DNA of 64,000 nt from Methylotenera_A sp046598525. Its GTDB lineage: Bacteria > Pseudomonadota > Gammaproteobacteria > Burkholderiales > Methylophilaceae. The notes under the pieces were generated by a model that saw only the letters and a list, made by a program, of their open reading frames with translations, did no database searches and had not been told where the DNA came from. How positions within the stretch are numbered: position 1 is the stretch's first letter; the number at the start of each line of letters is the position of its first letter. Below, one piece after another: positions 8,355-16,471 of this stretch. Location of the stretch: assembly GCA_046598525.1 (NCBI GenBank), contig JBKJIJ010000020.1, positions 62,001 to 126,000 on the forward strand. The letters run 5' to 3'. A program made the translations under genes and the position numbers.

Positions 8355-9296
8355 TTAGCTAGTTATCCTTAACGGAATATCTGAAATATGCATGATTTTT
8401 TTGGGATTATCACAACCAATGCCGCTAAGCGCGCTGGCAATGGAGTTAAATATGGCCGATGGATATTGGCATGGCCCAATAATAATCTTATCAATCATGT
8501 CTTTAAATTGCAGATTATAAGGATGTGAATCAGCCACTCTGATTTTTAGAATTTGTTGAGGTGTGCCATTAATGGTTTCAATTTCATGATGAATTAAATG
8601 GCTGTGAATAGAGGCGGTGGCTGTCAATCGCCACTCTTTTTCTTCTGCAAACCCAATGTGCTTATTAAACAAAGCAGCAAACCTTAAAATGTTGAATATA
8701 AATAGCTCTAAACTGGCGTTGGGCAAGGTTTTAATGGCGCTAATATTATTGGTGATGGATTCGGTTAAGCGGGCAATTTCTTGCTTGATTTTAGCTGGCT
8801 CAAGATAAGCAACAGAGCTGAAATCTAAGCCATAGTTTGAAATAGTATTAAAAAACTCTTGTTTAAACACAATCGCCACGCCCGTGTTGGCACCGTAAGC
8901 TCGCCACATCGATAATTTGCCAATGTCATCCTCTTTAAATTCATGCTCAGAAAAACTAGACACATAAAAATCATTTTTAATAATAGGCGCCCAACTTTTA
9001 AAATTGGTATACGTACTATCAAAAGTACCAGTAGCGATTTCATTAAAAACCTGCCTCATTTCTTGGCCTTCTGAAGACTCTTCAAACAACTTGATTAAAA
9101 AGTGTTTGCCATGCTCAAACTCATTATAGTCACTCATTAAAGCCACATTACGCAGCCAAATTTCTTGGCTTTTAATCATTTTAAAAGCCGTATCGGCACA
9201 AGTGTAATGCGCAAACCTAACGCCATCATCCTTAATGCGCCGATGCTGCCTATCGTGATAAGGAAAGAATATTTTATTAAAGTCTGGTGGTTGCAT
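8355..9296 (-). CDS. DUF2971 domain protein
   Basis: A 313-residue soluble protein with the features of DUF2971: an early RFAHYTCADTAFKMI segment followed by IWLRNVALMSDYNEFEHG, a central FYVSSFSEHEFKEDDIGKLSMWRAYG element, GVAIVFKQEF, and a late EEKEWRLTA plus IIIGPCQYPSA. DUF2971 proteins occur patchily, often in accessory or defence neighbourhoods, and are biochemically uncharacterised. Here it stands alone, next to a CsgG-like lipoprotein gene on the other strand. It could be cargo, but nothing in the flanks proves mobility. Confidence 0.8.
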   Translation of the reverse strand: MQPPDFNKIFFPYHDRQHRRIKDDGVRFAHYTCADTAFKMIKSQEIWLRNVALMSDYNEFEHGKHFLIKLFEESSEGQEMRQVFNEIATGTFDSTYTNFKSWAPIIKNDFYVSSFSEHEFKEDDIGKLSMWRAYGANTGVAIVFKQEFFNTISNYGLDFSSVAYLEPAKIKQEIARLTESITNNISAIKTLPNASLELFIFNILRFAALFNKHIGFAEEKEWRLTATASIHSHLIHHEIETINGTPQQILKIRVADSHPYNLQFKDMIDKIIIGPCQYPSAIFNSIASALSGIGCDNPKKIMHISDIPLRITS

Positions 9297-9501
9297 AAAA
9301 GCGACCCTTCAATAAAGCGCGAAAATAAACTTGGCTGAAACTATTTCTATTGATTAATTGCGCCTAGATTAGCGACTTTAATGATTGCCGCATTGCCTAT
9401 TAAATTAACTAGTTTGTTGCCATTAATTTAGCGATTTTTCTTTAAGTGACAACCATTTAAATTAATATATACACAATATTTATATAAAGGTACGTTTTAA
9501 A

Positions 9502-10371
9502 ATGAATAACAATCTAAAAATAACAATATTAAGCATGAGTATTTTATCGATGAGTTTAGCTGGATGCGCGGGGCAAATGAGCATGGGTGACGCAGGTGCT
9601 AAAACAGTCGCCACAGGCTCTGCCGCTGGCAGCAACGCACAAAATGCCAATTCAAAACTAGAGCATTGCGACAGACCAATTGGTACATTAGCCGTAATTG
9701 AAGACCAAAATGCGTTGTGGTACAGCCAATTAACGCGTACTTATAATTTGGGTTCAACAGTGCTTGTCATCAAATTACTGGTGCAACAATCAAACTGTTT
9801 TGTAATTGTAGACCGTGGTGCAGGCTTGCAAATGGGTATGAGTGAGCGCGCATTAGATGATACTGGCGAAATGCGCAAAACCAGCAAAATGCACAAAGGA
9901 CAAATTGTAGCGGCCGATTACGCGCTAAATCCATCCATTACTTTTAGCAGTAGCGATACTGGCGGCGTTGGTGCTGCAATTGCTAACTACGGCGGCGGTT
10001 GGTTAGGCTTATTGGCAGGTGGCCTTAAATTTAAAGAGGCAAGTACCATGCTGACTTTATCGGATAATCGTTCAAGCGTTCAATTAGCATCAGCAGAAGG
10101 CAGCGCCAAAAACACCGATTACGGAATTTTTGGTGGCGCGTTTGGCAGCTCATTAGGCGGCACCGCTGGCGGATACTCTAAAACGCCAGAAGGCAAAGTG
10201 ATTGTCGCGGCATTTACCGATTCATACAACAACATTGTGCGCGCCGTAAGAGACTATAAAACACAGTCCGTTAAAGGCGGCTTAGGCGCTGGCGGTAATT
10301 TAGCGATTCAAGGTGAAGATGACCAAGGTGAGCATGAGCCAGCACCAACGAAAAAAGTAATCATGGTATAG
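9502..10371 (+). CDS. CsgG/HfaB-like outer membrane lipoprotein
   Basis: A 289-residue lipoprotein: MNNNLKITILSMSILSMSLAGC gives a lipobox LAGC with Cys at about residue 22. The middle contains an RPIGTLAVIED-like strand, NCFVIVDRGAGLQMGMSER and long Gly-rich stretches (GGVGAAIANYGGGWLGLLAGG; FGSSLGGTAGGYS), the layout of CsgG/HfaB-type proteins that form or resemble secretion pores for curli or holdfast. No curli genes are adjacent, so the exported substrate is unknown. It ends before a strong terminator. Confidence 0.55.
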   Translation: MNNNLKITILSMSILSMSLAGCAGQMSMGDAGAKTVATGSAAGSNAQNANSKLEHCDRPIGTLAVIEDQNALWYSQLTRTYNLGSTVLVIKLLVQQSNCFVIVDRGAGLQMGMSERALDDTGEMRKTSKMHKGQIVAADYALNPSITFSSSDTGGVGAAIANYGGGWLGLLAGGLKFKEASTMLTLSDNRSSVQLASAEGSAKNTDYGIFGGAFGSSLGGTAGGYSKTPEGKVIVAAFTDSYNNIVRAVRDYKTQSVKGGLGAGGNLAIQGEDDQGEHEPAPTKKVIMV

Positions 10372-10385
10372 GCTTTATTTAAATA

Positions 10386-10418
10386 ATGTAAAAACCTCGC
10401 TTAAGCGAGGTTTTTACA
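10386..10418. terminator. intrinsic terminator, bidirectional, after the CsgG-like gene
   Basis: ACCTCGC-TTAA-GCGAGGT stem flanked by A and T tracts on both sides. Confidence 0.85.
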
Positions 10419-10453
10419 TTGAAGATAATATGATATGGTGTTTTTTAGATTTT

Positions 10454-10482
10454 GTAGGGTGGGTCACTTTTGACCCAAGCGG
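10454..10482 (+). repeat. REP element (GTAG-headed hairpin) downstream of the RAYT gene
   Basis: GTAGGGTGGGTCA, a CTTT loop and TGACCC form a REP-type hairpin with the GTAG tetranucleotide at its 5' foot, the signature recognised by REP-associated tyrosine transposases. It sits 28 bases from the stop codon of the RAYT gene, and related copies are at 11128-11205. Confidence 0.75.
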
Positions 10483-10509
10483 ATAGTAACTTTATATCCA
10501 ACTAACTTC

Positions 10510-11058
10510 TCAATCATCTCCAAACTCTGCCGTTTGTTCTACACCATTTCCAGCCCATTCAATTGCATAGCTGCCTAAAGCAACCTGCTTATGAAAAGAT
10601 GAATAAGGCCAATCTTGCACACTTTTCACCAAACCATGTTTTACAGGGTTGAAATGGCAATAATCCATGTGTTTTTGATAATCATTATCGTCACGTATTT
10701 GGTGCTCCCAAAATCTGCTTTGCCACAAAGTCGCTTCTTGATGCTTGATCTTAGAGGCATTTAGCCATTCAGCGCGATTTAAAATGACGCCACATTCGCG
10801 CGTGACATAGCGTTTGATTAATTGCCAACGTAACGAAAAATTGGCATCGTTTTCAGGCAATGTCCAAATGGTATGTATATGGTCGGGCAGTAAAACCCAA
10901 GCATCCATTTTAAAAGGATATTGTGCTTGCACCTTGGTAATAGCATTTCGTAAAGCGTAACGCACAGGTTCATCACATAAAAAGCCTTGGCGGCGATACG
11001 TCACCACAGTGAAAAAGTAAGTGGCATTTTGCGTGTTGGCGCGTCGATAGTGTGACAT
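10510..11058 (-). CDS. REP-associated tyrosine transposase (RAYT, IS200-like Y1)
   Basis: A 182-residue Y1-family (HUH-related) protein beginning MSHYRRANTQNATYFFTVVT, the usual RAYT opening. It has DAWVLLPDHIHTIWTLPEND with the HxH metal-binding pair near residues 58-72 and YCHFNPVKHGLV near 130-145; the catalytic Tyr lies in the QKHMDYCHFNPVKH region. RAYTs are domesticated IS200-like enzymes that bind and cleave REP sequences and are thought to spread them. REP hairpins flank the gene on both sides, forming a REPtron. Length and context are typical. Confidence 0.9.
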   Translation of the reverse strand: MSHYRRANTQNATYFFTVVTYRRQGFLCDEPVRYALRNAITKVQAQYPFKMDAWVLLPDHIHTIWTLPENDANFSLRWQLIKRYVTRECGVILNRAEWLNASKIKHQEATLWQSRFWEHQIRDDNDYQKHMDYCHFNPVKHGLVKSVQDWPYSSFHKQVALGSYAIEWAGNGVEQTAEFGDD

Positions 11059-11127
11059 GCAACGATTTTAGAAGATTTTCCAAATAGGTCAAAAATAAAC
11101 ACAATTATTGGTGTGAATAGTTTTTAA

Positions 11128-11205
11128 GTAGGGTGGGTTCTTGAACCCACGCGGATGTGGAAATTAAAAAGTTGCAGCGCGTGGGTCACAAGTGACCCAC
11201 CCTAC
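11128..11205. repeat. BIME: two REP hairpins in inverted orientation
   Basis: The left REP (11128-11158) begins GTAGGGTGGGTTC and folds with GAACCCAC. The right REP (11176-11205) is inverted, GTGGGTCAC/GTGACCCAC followed by CCTAC, the complement of GTAGG. Together with the copy at 10454 they bracket the RAYT gene. Confidence 0.8.
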
Positions 11206-11209
11206 AAGG

Positions 11210-11836
11210 CTAAGACACATGATTACTTAAGAATGGAAATTGCGGAATGCACACTTCTTTTACGTTGTGGGAGATGTTTTCATCACCAGATTCATGATTT
11301 GAAATGCAAAGGTAATAATTTTGGCCTTCATGCTTTGCAAATACAATCCACTCACCTGTAAGTTTGGAGCTTTTTGCTCTATTTTCTAGTGATTCGACCA
11401 CTACTCTGTAAACCATTTCATCAATCATAGACATGGTAGCGGCAGCACTTTTTTTAGGGGCAAAGACTTCTAAAATAAGTTTTTCTAGCTTACCGCGAGC
11501 AAGCTGGTTTTTAATATTGTGAGCCAGTATGCTGGGGTGGGGTGCAAAAAAGTGTTTGTGCCAAAGACCAATCAGAGGTGCATGTTTGTAAGCTGAGGCT
11601 GGTTTTGTTTGAGGTGGCTCGTCCAATAAGCCTTCAAGAATTTTTATCTCATTAATAATGGAAGATGGACTAACACCATTCTTTTGTTCAAGCATCAATA
11701 AGTGAAAAACGAAAAGCCAGCTATAGCGATTAGGTATGATTTTTTCCAATTCGTGCAACTTGGAATATGCAACCAATTCTTCATTTTCTATTGTGCGTTT
11801 AGAAGAATTATCATGGACATTAAAACCGATTTCCAT
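11210..11836 (-). CDS. hypothetical protein, 208 residues
   Basis: Not recognised. A soluble, charged protein without a signal peptide or membrane segment. The N-terminal half is helical and rich in Glu/Lys and Leu (YSKLHELEKIIPNRYSW, INEIKILEGLLDE). The middle has APLIGLWHKHFFAPHPSI, and the C-terminal part contains LTGEWIVFAKHEGQNYYLCIS, which looks like a beta-hairpin. It lies between the BIME and the groEL terminator, and its last codon is five bases from the REP end. AT-rich composition and position beside a RAYT suggest an accessory gene. Confidence 0.6.
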   Translation of the reverse strand: MEIGFNVHDNSSKRTIENEELVAYSKLHELEKIIPNRYSWLFVFHLLMLEQKNGVSPSSIINEIKILEGLLDEPPQTKPASAYKHAPLIGLWHKHFFAPHPSILAHNIKNQLARGKLEKLILEVFAPKKSAAATMSMIDEMVYRVVVESLENRAKSSKLTGEWIVFAKHEGQNYYLCISNHESGDENISHNVKEVCIPQFPFLSNHVS

Positions 11837-11907
11837 TTTCTATGGGTCCTAACTGAAAATTAATAACCTAATAGATTTACTATTTATCTTAAATTGTAAA
11901 TCATAAT

Positions 11908-11936
11908 AAAAAACCTCGCCGAAGCGAGGTTTTAAT
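11908..11936 (-). terminator. Rho-independent terminator of groES-groEL
   Basis: On the minus strand CCTCGC-TTCG-GCGAGG with a stable TTCG tetraloop is followed by a T-rich run, about 80 bases downstream of the groEL stop. Confidence 0.88.
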
Positions 11937-12017
11937 ACTACGGAGTAGCAAGTTTGAATTTCGTAATTGCATCAACCTGCCACTAGGCAGATAAGTTGAT
12001 GCAACATCAAAAAGCAA

Positions 12018-13658
12018 TTACATCATACCGCCCATGCCACCCATACCACCCATATCACCACCACCCATCGGTGCGTCATCTTTTGGTAGTTCGGCAATCA
12101 TGCAATCTGTTGTTAGCATTAAGCCAGCTACTGATGCGGCATTTTGCAATGCGCTACGGGTTACTTTTGTTGGGTCTAAAATACCCATTTCAATCATATC
12201 GCCGTAGGTTTCGTTAGCCGCGTTGTAGCCGTAGTTGCCTTTACCCGCTGCCACGTTGTTTACTACTACTGATGGCTCTACGCCTGCGTTTGCAGTGATT
12301 TGACGCAATGGTTCTTCAACCGCGCGCAATACGATTTTAATGCCAGCTTCTTGGTCTAAGTTGTCGCCTTTAACTAGTGCAATTGCATCACGTGCACGAA
12401 TCAATGCAACGCCGCCGCCAGCTACAATACCTTCTTCAACCGCTGCACGTGTTGCGTGTAATGCATCTTCTACGCGGGCTTTTTTCTCTTTCATTTCAAT
12501 TTCAGTTGTCGCGCCCACTTTAATTACCGCAACGCCGCCTGCTAATTTAGCAACACGTTCTTGCAATTTCTCTTTATCGTAATCACTGCTTGATTCTTCG
12601 ATTTGCGATTTGATTTGTGCAATGCGTGATTTGATATTGGCTTCAACACCAGCGCCGTCGATGATAATGGTGTTTTCTTTACCCACTTCGATACGTTTAG
12701 CAGAACCTAAGTTTTCTAACGTTACGTTTTCTAGTTTCAAGCCAACTTCTTCAGCAATTACAGTACCGCCCGTTAAAATCGCGATATCTTCTAACATGGC
12801 TTTACGGCGATCACCGAAACCAGGTGCTTTAACTGCTGTGGTTTTTAAGATGCCGCGAATGTTATTCACAACCAATGTTGCCAGCGCTTCGCCATCAACA
12901 TCTTCTGCAATAATCAATAATGGACGACCAGACTTAGCCACTTGCTCTAAAGTCGGTAGTAAATCACGGATGTTTGAGATTTTTTTGTCGTGCAATAATA
13001 CGAATGGATTATCTAACAATGCAATTTGACGCTCTTGATTGTTGATGAAATAAGGTGACAAGTAGCCACGGTCGAATTGCATACCTTCAACTACGTCTAA
13101 TTCGCTCTCTAAACCTGAACCATCTTCAACAGTAATAACGCCTTCTTTACCAACTTTGTCCATGGCATCGGCAATGATTTTGCCGATAGATTCGTCAGAG
13201 TTAGCTGAAATTGAGCCAACTTGCGCGATTTCTTTGCTGGTTGTACAAGGTTTTGATTGCTCTTTTAAATTGATAATCGCTGCTGCAACCGCTTTATCGA
13301 TACCGCGTTTTAAATCCATTGGGTTCATACCAGCGGCCACTGATTTCATGCCTTCGCGAATAATCGCTTGCGCTAAAACCGTTGCTGTTGTTGTACCGTC
13401 ACCAGCGATATCAGAAGTTTTTGAAGCCACTTCTTTAACCATTTGTGCGCCCATGTTTTCGAATTTGTCTTTTAATTCGATTTCTTTAGCAACTGAAACG
13501 CCATCTTTAGTGATGGTTGGCGCGCCGTATGAGCGCTCTAATACTACGTTGCGGCCTTTTGGGCCTAATGTTACTTTAACCGCATTGGCTAAAATATTTA
13601 CACCGTTGGTCATTTTTTGGCGGACTTCATCGCCGAATCTTACGTCTTTTGCTGCCAT
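12018..13658 (-). CDS. groL: chaperonin GroEL (Hsp60)
   Basis: A 546-residue chaperonin subunit. It starts MAAKDVRFGDEVRQKMTNGV and has the ATP-binding LGPKGRNVVL and the catalytic Asp region GDGTTTATVLAQ near residues 86-98. The signature AAVEEGIVAGGGVALIRA is near 404-420, and the C-terminal GGM repeat tail lies after DDAPMGGGD. It forms the double-ring folding chamber with GroES. It follows groES at an unusually long distance (167 bases) that contains a palindrome. Every diagnostic feature is intact. Confidence 0.98.
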   Translation of the reverse strand: MAAKDVRFGDEVRQKMTNGVNILANAVKVTLGPKGRNVVLERSYGAPTITKDGVSVAKEIELKDKFENMGAQMVKEVASKTSDIAGDGTTTATVLAQAIIREGMKSVAAGMNPMDLKRGIDKAVAAAIINLKEQSKPCTTSKEIAQVGSISANSDESIGKIIADAMDKVGKEGVITVEDGSGLESELDVVEGMQFDRGYLSPYFINNQERQIALLDNPFVLLHDKKISNIRDLLPTLEQVAKSGRPLLIIAEDVDGEALATLVVNNIRGILKTTAVKAPGFGDRRKAMLEDIAILTGGTVIAEEVGLKLENVTLENLGSAKRIEVGKENTIIIDGAGVEANIKSRIAQIKSQIEESSSDYDKEKLQERVAKLAGGVAVIKVGATTEIEMKEKKARVEDALHATRAAVEEGIVAGGGVALIRARDAIALVKGDNLDQEAGIKIVLRAVEEPLRQITANAGVEPSVVVNNVAAGKGNYGYNAANETYGDMIEMGILDPTKVTRSALQNAASVAGLMLTTDCMIAELPKDDAPMGGGDMGGMGGMGGMM

Positions 13659-13689
13659 GATTAACTCCTAAAATTGATACAATTCTTAA

Positions 13690-13825
13690 TTGAAAAGCGG
13701 TTTGGTGAGGCGAAACGTGATGAGTGCAAGGCGCGTAAAACGAATTTGGCGAAGGCAGTACATTAAGTACGGCGAGTCAAAACGGCTTTACGCAACGCCG
13801 CAATCACGCGTTGCAGGCCACCAAA
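13690..13825. repeat. long imperfect palindrome between groES and groEL
   Basis: The outer arms TTTGGTG (13699-) and CACCAAA, then CGTGAT/ATCACG and CGTAAAAC/GCTTTACG, pair over about 43 bases per arm with mismatches. The centre is a second palindrome, GTAC-ATTAA-GTAC with GGC/GCC-like flanks. In mRNA this would be one large hairpin separating the two cistrons. Its layout resembles dispersed intergenic palindromes rather than a simple terminator, since no T tract follows. Confidence 0.65.
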
Positions 13826-14113
13826 TTACTCGACGATGCCCATGATGTCTTCTTCACGCATTACCAATAACTCTTCGCCATCCACTTTTACCGTTTGGCC
13901 GGCGTATTTGCCGAATAACACTTTGTCGCCAACTTTAACGTCTAGCGCATTGATTTTGCCGCTGTCATCACGTTTGCCGTTGCCCACTGCGGTAACCACG
14001 CCTTGATCTGGTTTTTCTGTGGCAGAATCAGGGATAACGATGCCAGATGCTGTTGTGCGTTCTTCTTCAGAGCGTTTTACAATAACGCGATCGTGTAATG
14101 GACGAATTTTCAT
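13826..14113 (-). CDS. groS: co-chaperonin GroES (Hsp10)
   Basis: A 95-residue protein with the canonical start MKIRPLHDRVIVKRSEEERTT, the mobile loop (TTASGIVIPDSATEKP, residues ~20-36), and the C-terminal GEELLVMREEDIMGIVE. It caps the GroEL ring. An AGGAG ribosome binding site precedes the ATG. It is the first gene of a two-gene operon under a CIRCE operator. Confidence 0.98.
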   Translation of the reverse strand: MKIRPLHDRVIVKRSEEERTTASGIVIPDSATEKPDQGVVTAVGNGKRDDSGKINALDVKVGDKVLFGKYAGQTVKVDGEELLVMREEDIMGIVE

Positions 14114-14194
14114 TCAATTTCTCCTAATGGTTATGCTTTTGTTTAATATGAACAAAGTATAAAGTTGATAAAATTGCTTAGGCAATGCGGTATT

Positions 14195-14221
14195 TTAGCA
14201 CTCGCATGCCTTGATTGCTAA
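14195..14221. promoter_or_regulatory. CIRCE operator (HrcA binding site) upstream of groES
   Basis: TTAGCACTC-N9-GATTGCTAA differs at one position from the consensus inverted repeat TTAGCACTC-N9-GAGTGCTAA. It lies 82 bases upstream of the groES start codon and overlaps the predicted -10 region, as expected for repression by HrcA. Confidence 0.9.
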
Positions 14222-14248
14222 TATTGCGTTTAAGTTAGTTTTTTCAAG
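14218..14248 (-). promoter_or_regulatory. predicted groES promoter
   Basis: On the minus strand CTTGAAAA (14248-14241; contains the -35 TTGAAA) and TATTAG (14223-14218) are 18 bases apart. CTTGAAA also matches the -35 of heat-shock sigma-32 promoters, but no clear CCCCAT -10 follows, so a vegetative promoter repressed through CIRCE is more likely. Confidence 0.5.
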
Positions 14249-14310
14249 TACACGTTTAAAAATTAGTTAAAAATTTGCTTTAAAAGTTAGGATTATTTTG
14301 AAAGATTATT

Positions 14311-14886
14311 GTGACAACAGAAATTGAGCCAATCCAACATCAGCAAGTAGCGGCGATTCAGCAGATTAATTTGGGCTATAACGCCGAGCAAGATAGGCTG
14401 TTATTTCGCGTGGGGCTAAATGACAATACTGAACTGTTGGTTTGGTTAACCAGTCGTATCACCCAGTTATTATGGACTTTGCTAACCGGTGAGGCGCATT
14501 TGCCAACGGCTAATTCCATTCAGGCCGATTCGCCGCCAGAGCAAGCCGTAGCGCAATTTAAACAAGAAATGCAGGCTGCCGATGCCTTGCAAAAAATGGA
14601 TTTTAAAACCGAATATCAGCCTCGCCCAGAAGTGCGCAACGATGGCGCGATGCTGGCGATTAATGCTTTGCTGATTCACGCTGAAAATAAACGGCCCAGC
14701 TTAGAGTTGCCTTGTTTAGAGGGGGTTTCGGTGCGCATTAATTTAAACCCAGAGCTCACTTTGGCCATGTGTAATATGTTGCAATTAGCCACAAAAGAGG
14801 CGGGTTGGGCGATTAGCGCGGCAGTGGCCGCGCCTGCGCAAAGCCCAATTGCTATTCAAAATGACGATAAAAAGGTGTTGCATTAA
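14311..14886 (+). CDS. hypothetical protein, 191 residues
   Basis: Not recognised as a named family. It starts at GTG (14311), has no signal peptide, and is predicted soluble. It contains a strand-like region (DRLLFRVGLNDNTELLVWLTSRI, residues ~29-52) reading as a beta-sandwich edge, a Glu/Gln-rich linker, and a C-terminal repeat of the same kind (VRINLNPELTLAMCNMLQLATKEAGW). The stop codon overlaps the ATG of the aldo/keto reductase by one base (TAATG), so the two are translationally coupled. Confidence 0.65.
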   Translation: MTTEIEPIQHQQVAAIQQINLGYNAEQDRLLFRVGLNDNTELLVWLTSRITQLLWTLLTGEAHLPTANSIQADSPPEQAVAQFKQEMQAADALQKMDFKTEYQPRPEVRNDGAMLAINALLIHAENKRPSLELPCLEGVSVRINLNPELTLAMCNMLQLATKEAGWAISAAVAAPAQSPIAIQNDDKKVLH

Positions 14887-15962
14887 TGCATTCAGTACAG
14901 CCAATAGACTATGTTCAATTAGGAAATAGCGATTTAAACGTATCTAGAATTTGTTTGGGTACGATGACGTTTGGCGACCAAAATAGCCAGCTTGATGCCA
15001 ACAGCCAATTGGATTTTGCGCTTGCAAGTGGCATTAATTTTATTGATACCGCTGAAATGTACCCTGTCCCGCCAAAGGCCGAAACCTTTACCCGCACCGA
15101 AACCATGTTGGGCAATTGGCTAAAAACACAAAAGCGCGACCAGATTATTTTGGGCAGCAAAGTGGCAGGGCGTAATCGTGGCTTAAAGTGGATTCGTGGT
15201 GGCGATGATTCGCTGACCAGAACCAATATTCGCGCGGCGATTCATGATTCTTTAAAGCGTTTGCAAACGGATTATATTGATTTATACCAATTACATTGGC
15301 CAGAACGCAACGTGCCGCTTTTTGGGCAATATCAGTTTGATCCAAAATTAGAATTAGACGCAGATGGCAAGAAAAAAACGTGGGTGAGCATTGAAACGCA
15401 ATTAGAAACGCTGGCCGAATTGATTAAAGAGGGCAAAGTGCGCGCCGTTGGATTAAGTAATGAGCAACCGTGGGGCGTGATGGAATTTTTGCGCATTGCA
15501 AAAGCGCACGATTTACCGCGTGTGGCGACTATTCAAAATTGCTATAACCTGATGAATCGCACCATGGATGCAGGGATGAGCGAAATTCTGTATCGCGAAC
15601 AATTGAGCTTGCTTGCCTATTCGCCATTGGCTTTTGGGCATTTATCGGCCAAATATATTGATGACCCACAAGCGGCTGGCCGTGTAACGCAATTTTTGGG
15701 TTATGCGCAACGCTACAAAAAACCCAGCGTGCCAACCGCCAGCGCCGCTTATGCCAAATTGGCGCGTGCGCATGGTTTAACGCCTACGCAATTGGCTTTA
15801 AGTTTTGTTTATCACCGCTGGTTTGTGGCTAGCACCATTATTGGCGCCACCAATATGGCGCAATTGCAAGAAAATATAGCCGCGTATCAGATGAAATTAA
15901 GCGATGAAGTATTGGCCGAAATTGAGCAGATACACTTAACCATGATGAACCCCGCGCCATAA
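14886..15962 (+). CDS. NADP(H)-dependent aldo/keto reductase (Tas-like)
   Basis: A 358-residue TIM-barrel oxidoreductase close in layout to E. coli Tas. It opens VQLGNSDLNVSRICLGTMTFG. The catalytic Asp/Tyr are in NFIDTAEMYPVPPKAET (residues ~51-68), the conserved Lys in IILGSKVAGRN (~86-96), and the catalytic His in YIDLYQLHWPERN (~128-140). The C-terminal ATIIGATNMAQLQENI binds the NADP phosphate. The physiological substrate is unknown. It overlaps the upstream hypothetical gene by one base. Confidence 0.88.
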   Translation: MHSVQPIDYVQLGNSDLNVSRICLGTMTFGDQNSQLDANSQLDFALASGINFIDTAEMYPVPPKAETFTRTETMLGNWLKTQKRDQIILGSKVAGRNRGLKWIRGGDDSLTRTNIRAAIHDSLKRLQTDYIDLYQLHWPERNVPLFGQYQFDPKLELDADGKKKTWVSIETQLETLAELIKEGKVRAVGLSNEQPWGVMEFLRIAKAHDLPRVATIQNCYNLMNRTMDAGMSEILYREQLSLLAYSPLAFGHLSAKYIDDPQAAGRVTQFLGYAQRYKKPSVPTASAAYAKLARAHGLTPTQLALSFVYHRWFVASTIIGATNMAQLQENIAAYQMKLSDEVLAEIEQIHLTMMNPAP

Positions 15963-16029
15963 AGCAAACATGACGCATTAAGCTTGCGCATGTAAAATAC
16001 AGGCTTCAATCTTAATTAAAAAAAACAAT

Positions 16030-16383
16030 ATGTCCCAATTACCCGCTTGTCCGCAATGCCAATCTAGTTTTACTTACGAAGGTTCTGGTGCAGATGCTGG
16101 CCAATTTATTTGCCCAGAATGTGCGCATGAATGGAGTAAAGAAGGGCCTGTTGATGGCGGCGAAATTAGCAAAGTGATTCGCGATGCCAATGGCAATATT
16201 TTGCAAGATGGCGATACGATTACGGTGATTAAAGACCTTAAAGTAAAGGGTTCGTCATCGGTAGTAAAAGTGGGTACTAAAGTTAAAAATATCCGTTTGG
16301 TGGATGGCGACCATGATATTTTTTGCAAAATTGATGGCTTTGGCGCGATGAAATTGAAATCGGAATTTGTTAAAAAAGCCTGA
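16030..16383 (+). CDS. yjdM: zinc ribbon protein YjdM (PhnA family)
   Basis: A 117-residue protein with an N-terminal zinc ribbon (CPQCQSSFTYEG ... FICPECAHEW; two CxxC pairs at residues ~8-11 and ~29-32). The C-terminal PhnA domain contains VIRDANGNILQDGDTITVIKDLKVKGSS. Despite the name alkylphosphonate uptake protein, the family is not linked to phosphonate breakdown in most genomes, and none of those genes is nearby. It stands as a single gene before a bidirectional terminator. Confidence 0.92.
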   Translation: MSQLPACPQCQSSFTYEGSGADAGQFICPECAHEWSKEGPVDGGEISKVIRDANGNILQDGDTITVIKDLKVKGSSSVVKVGTKVKNIRLVDGDHDIFCKIDGFGAMKLKSEFVKKA

Positions 16384-16408
16384 TTATTTATAAGGTTACA
16401 ACTGGCAA

Positions 16409-16441
16409 TAAAAAAGGCATATTAATAAATATGCCTTTTTT
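16409..16441. terminator. bidirectional intrinsic terminator between yjdM and azurin
   Basis: AAAAAGGCATATT and its complement around an AAT loop, with T runs on both sides. It serves the convergent genes. Confidence 0.88.
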
Positions 16442-16471
16442 CAATCACTTAAAGAAACTTTTAGACTAACT

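Noticed and set aside
12340..13671. Several plus-strand frames opposite groEL
   Set aside because: They are shadows of a highly biased, conserved gene on the other strand.
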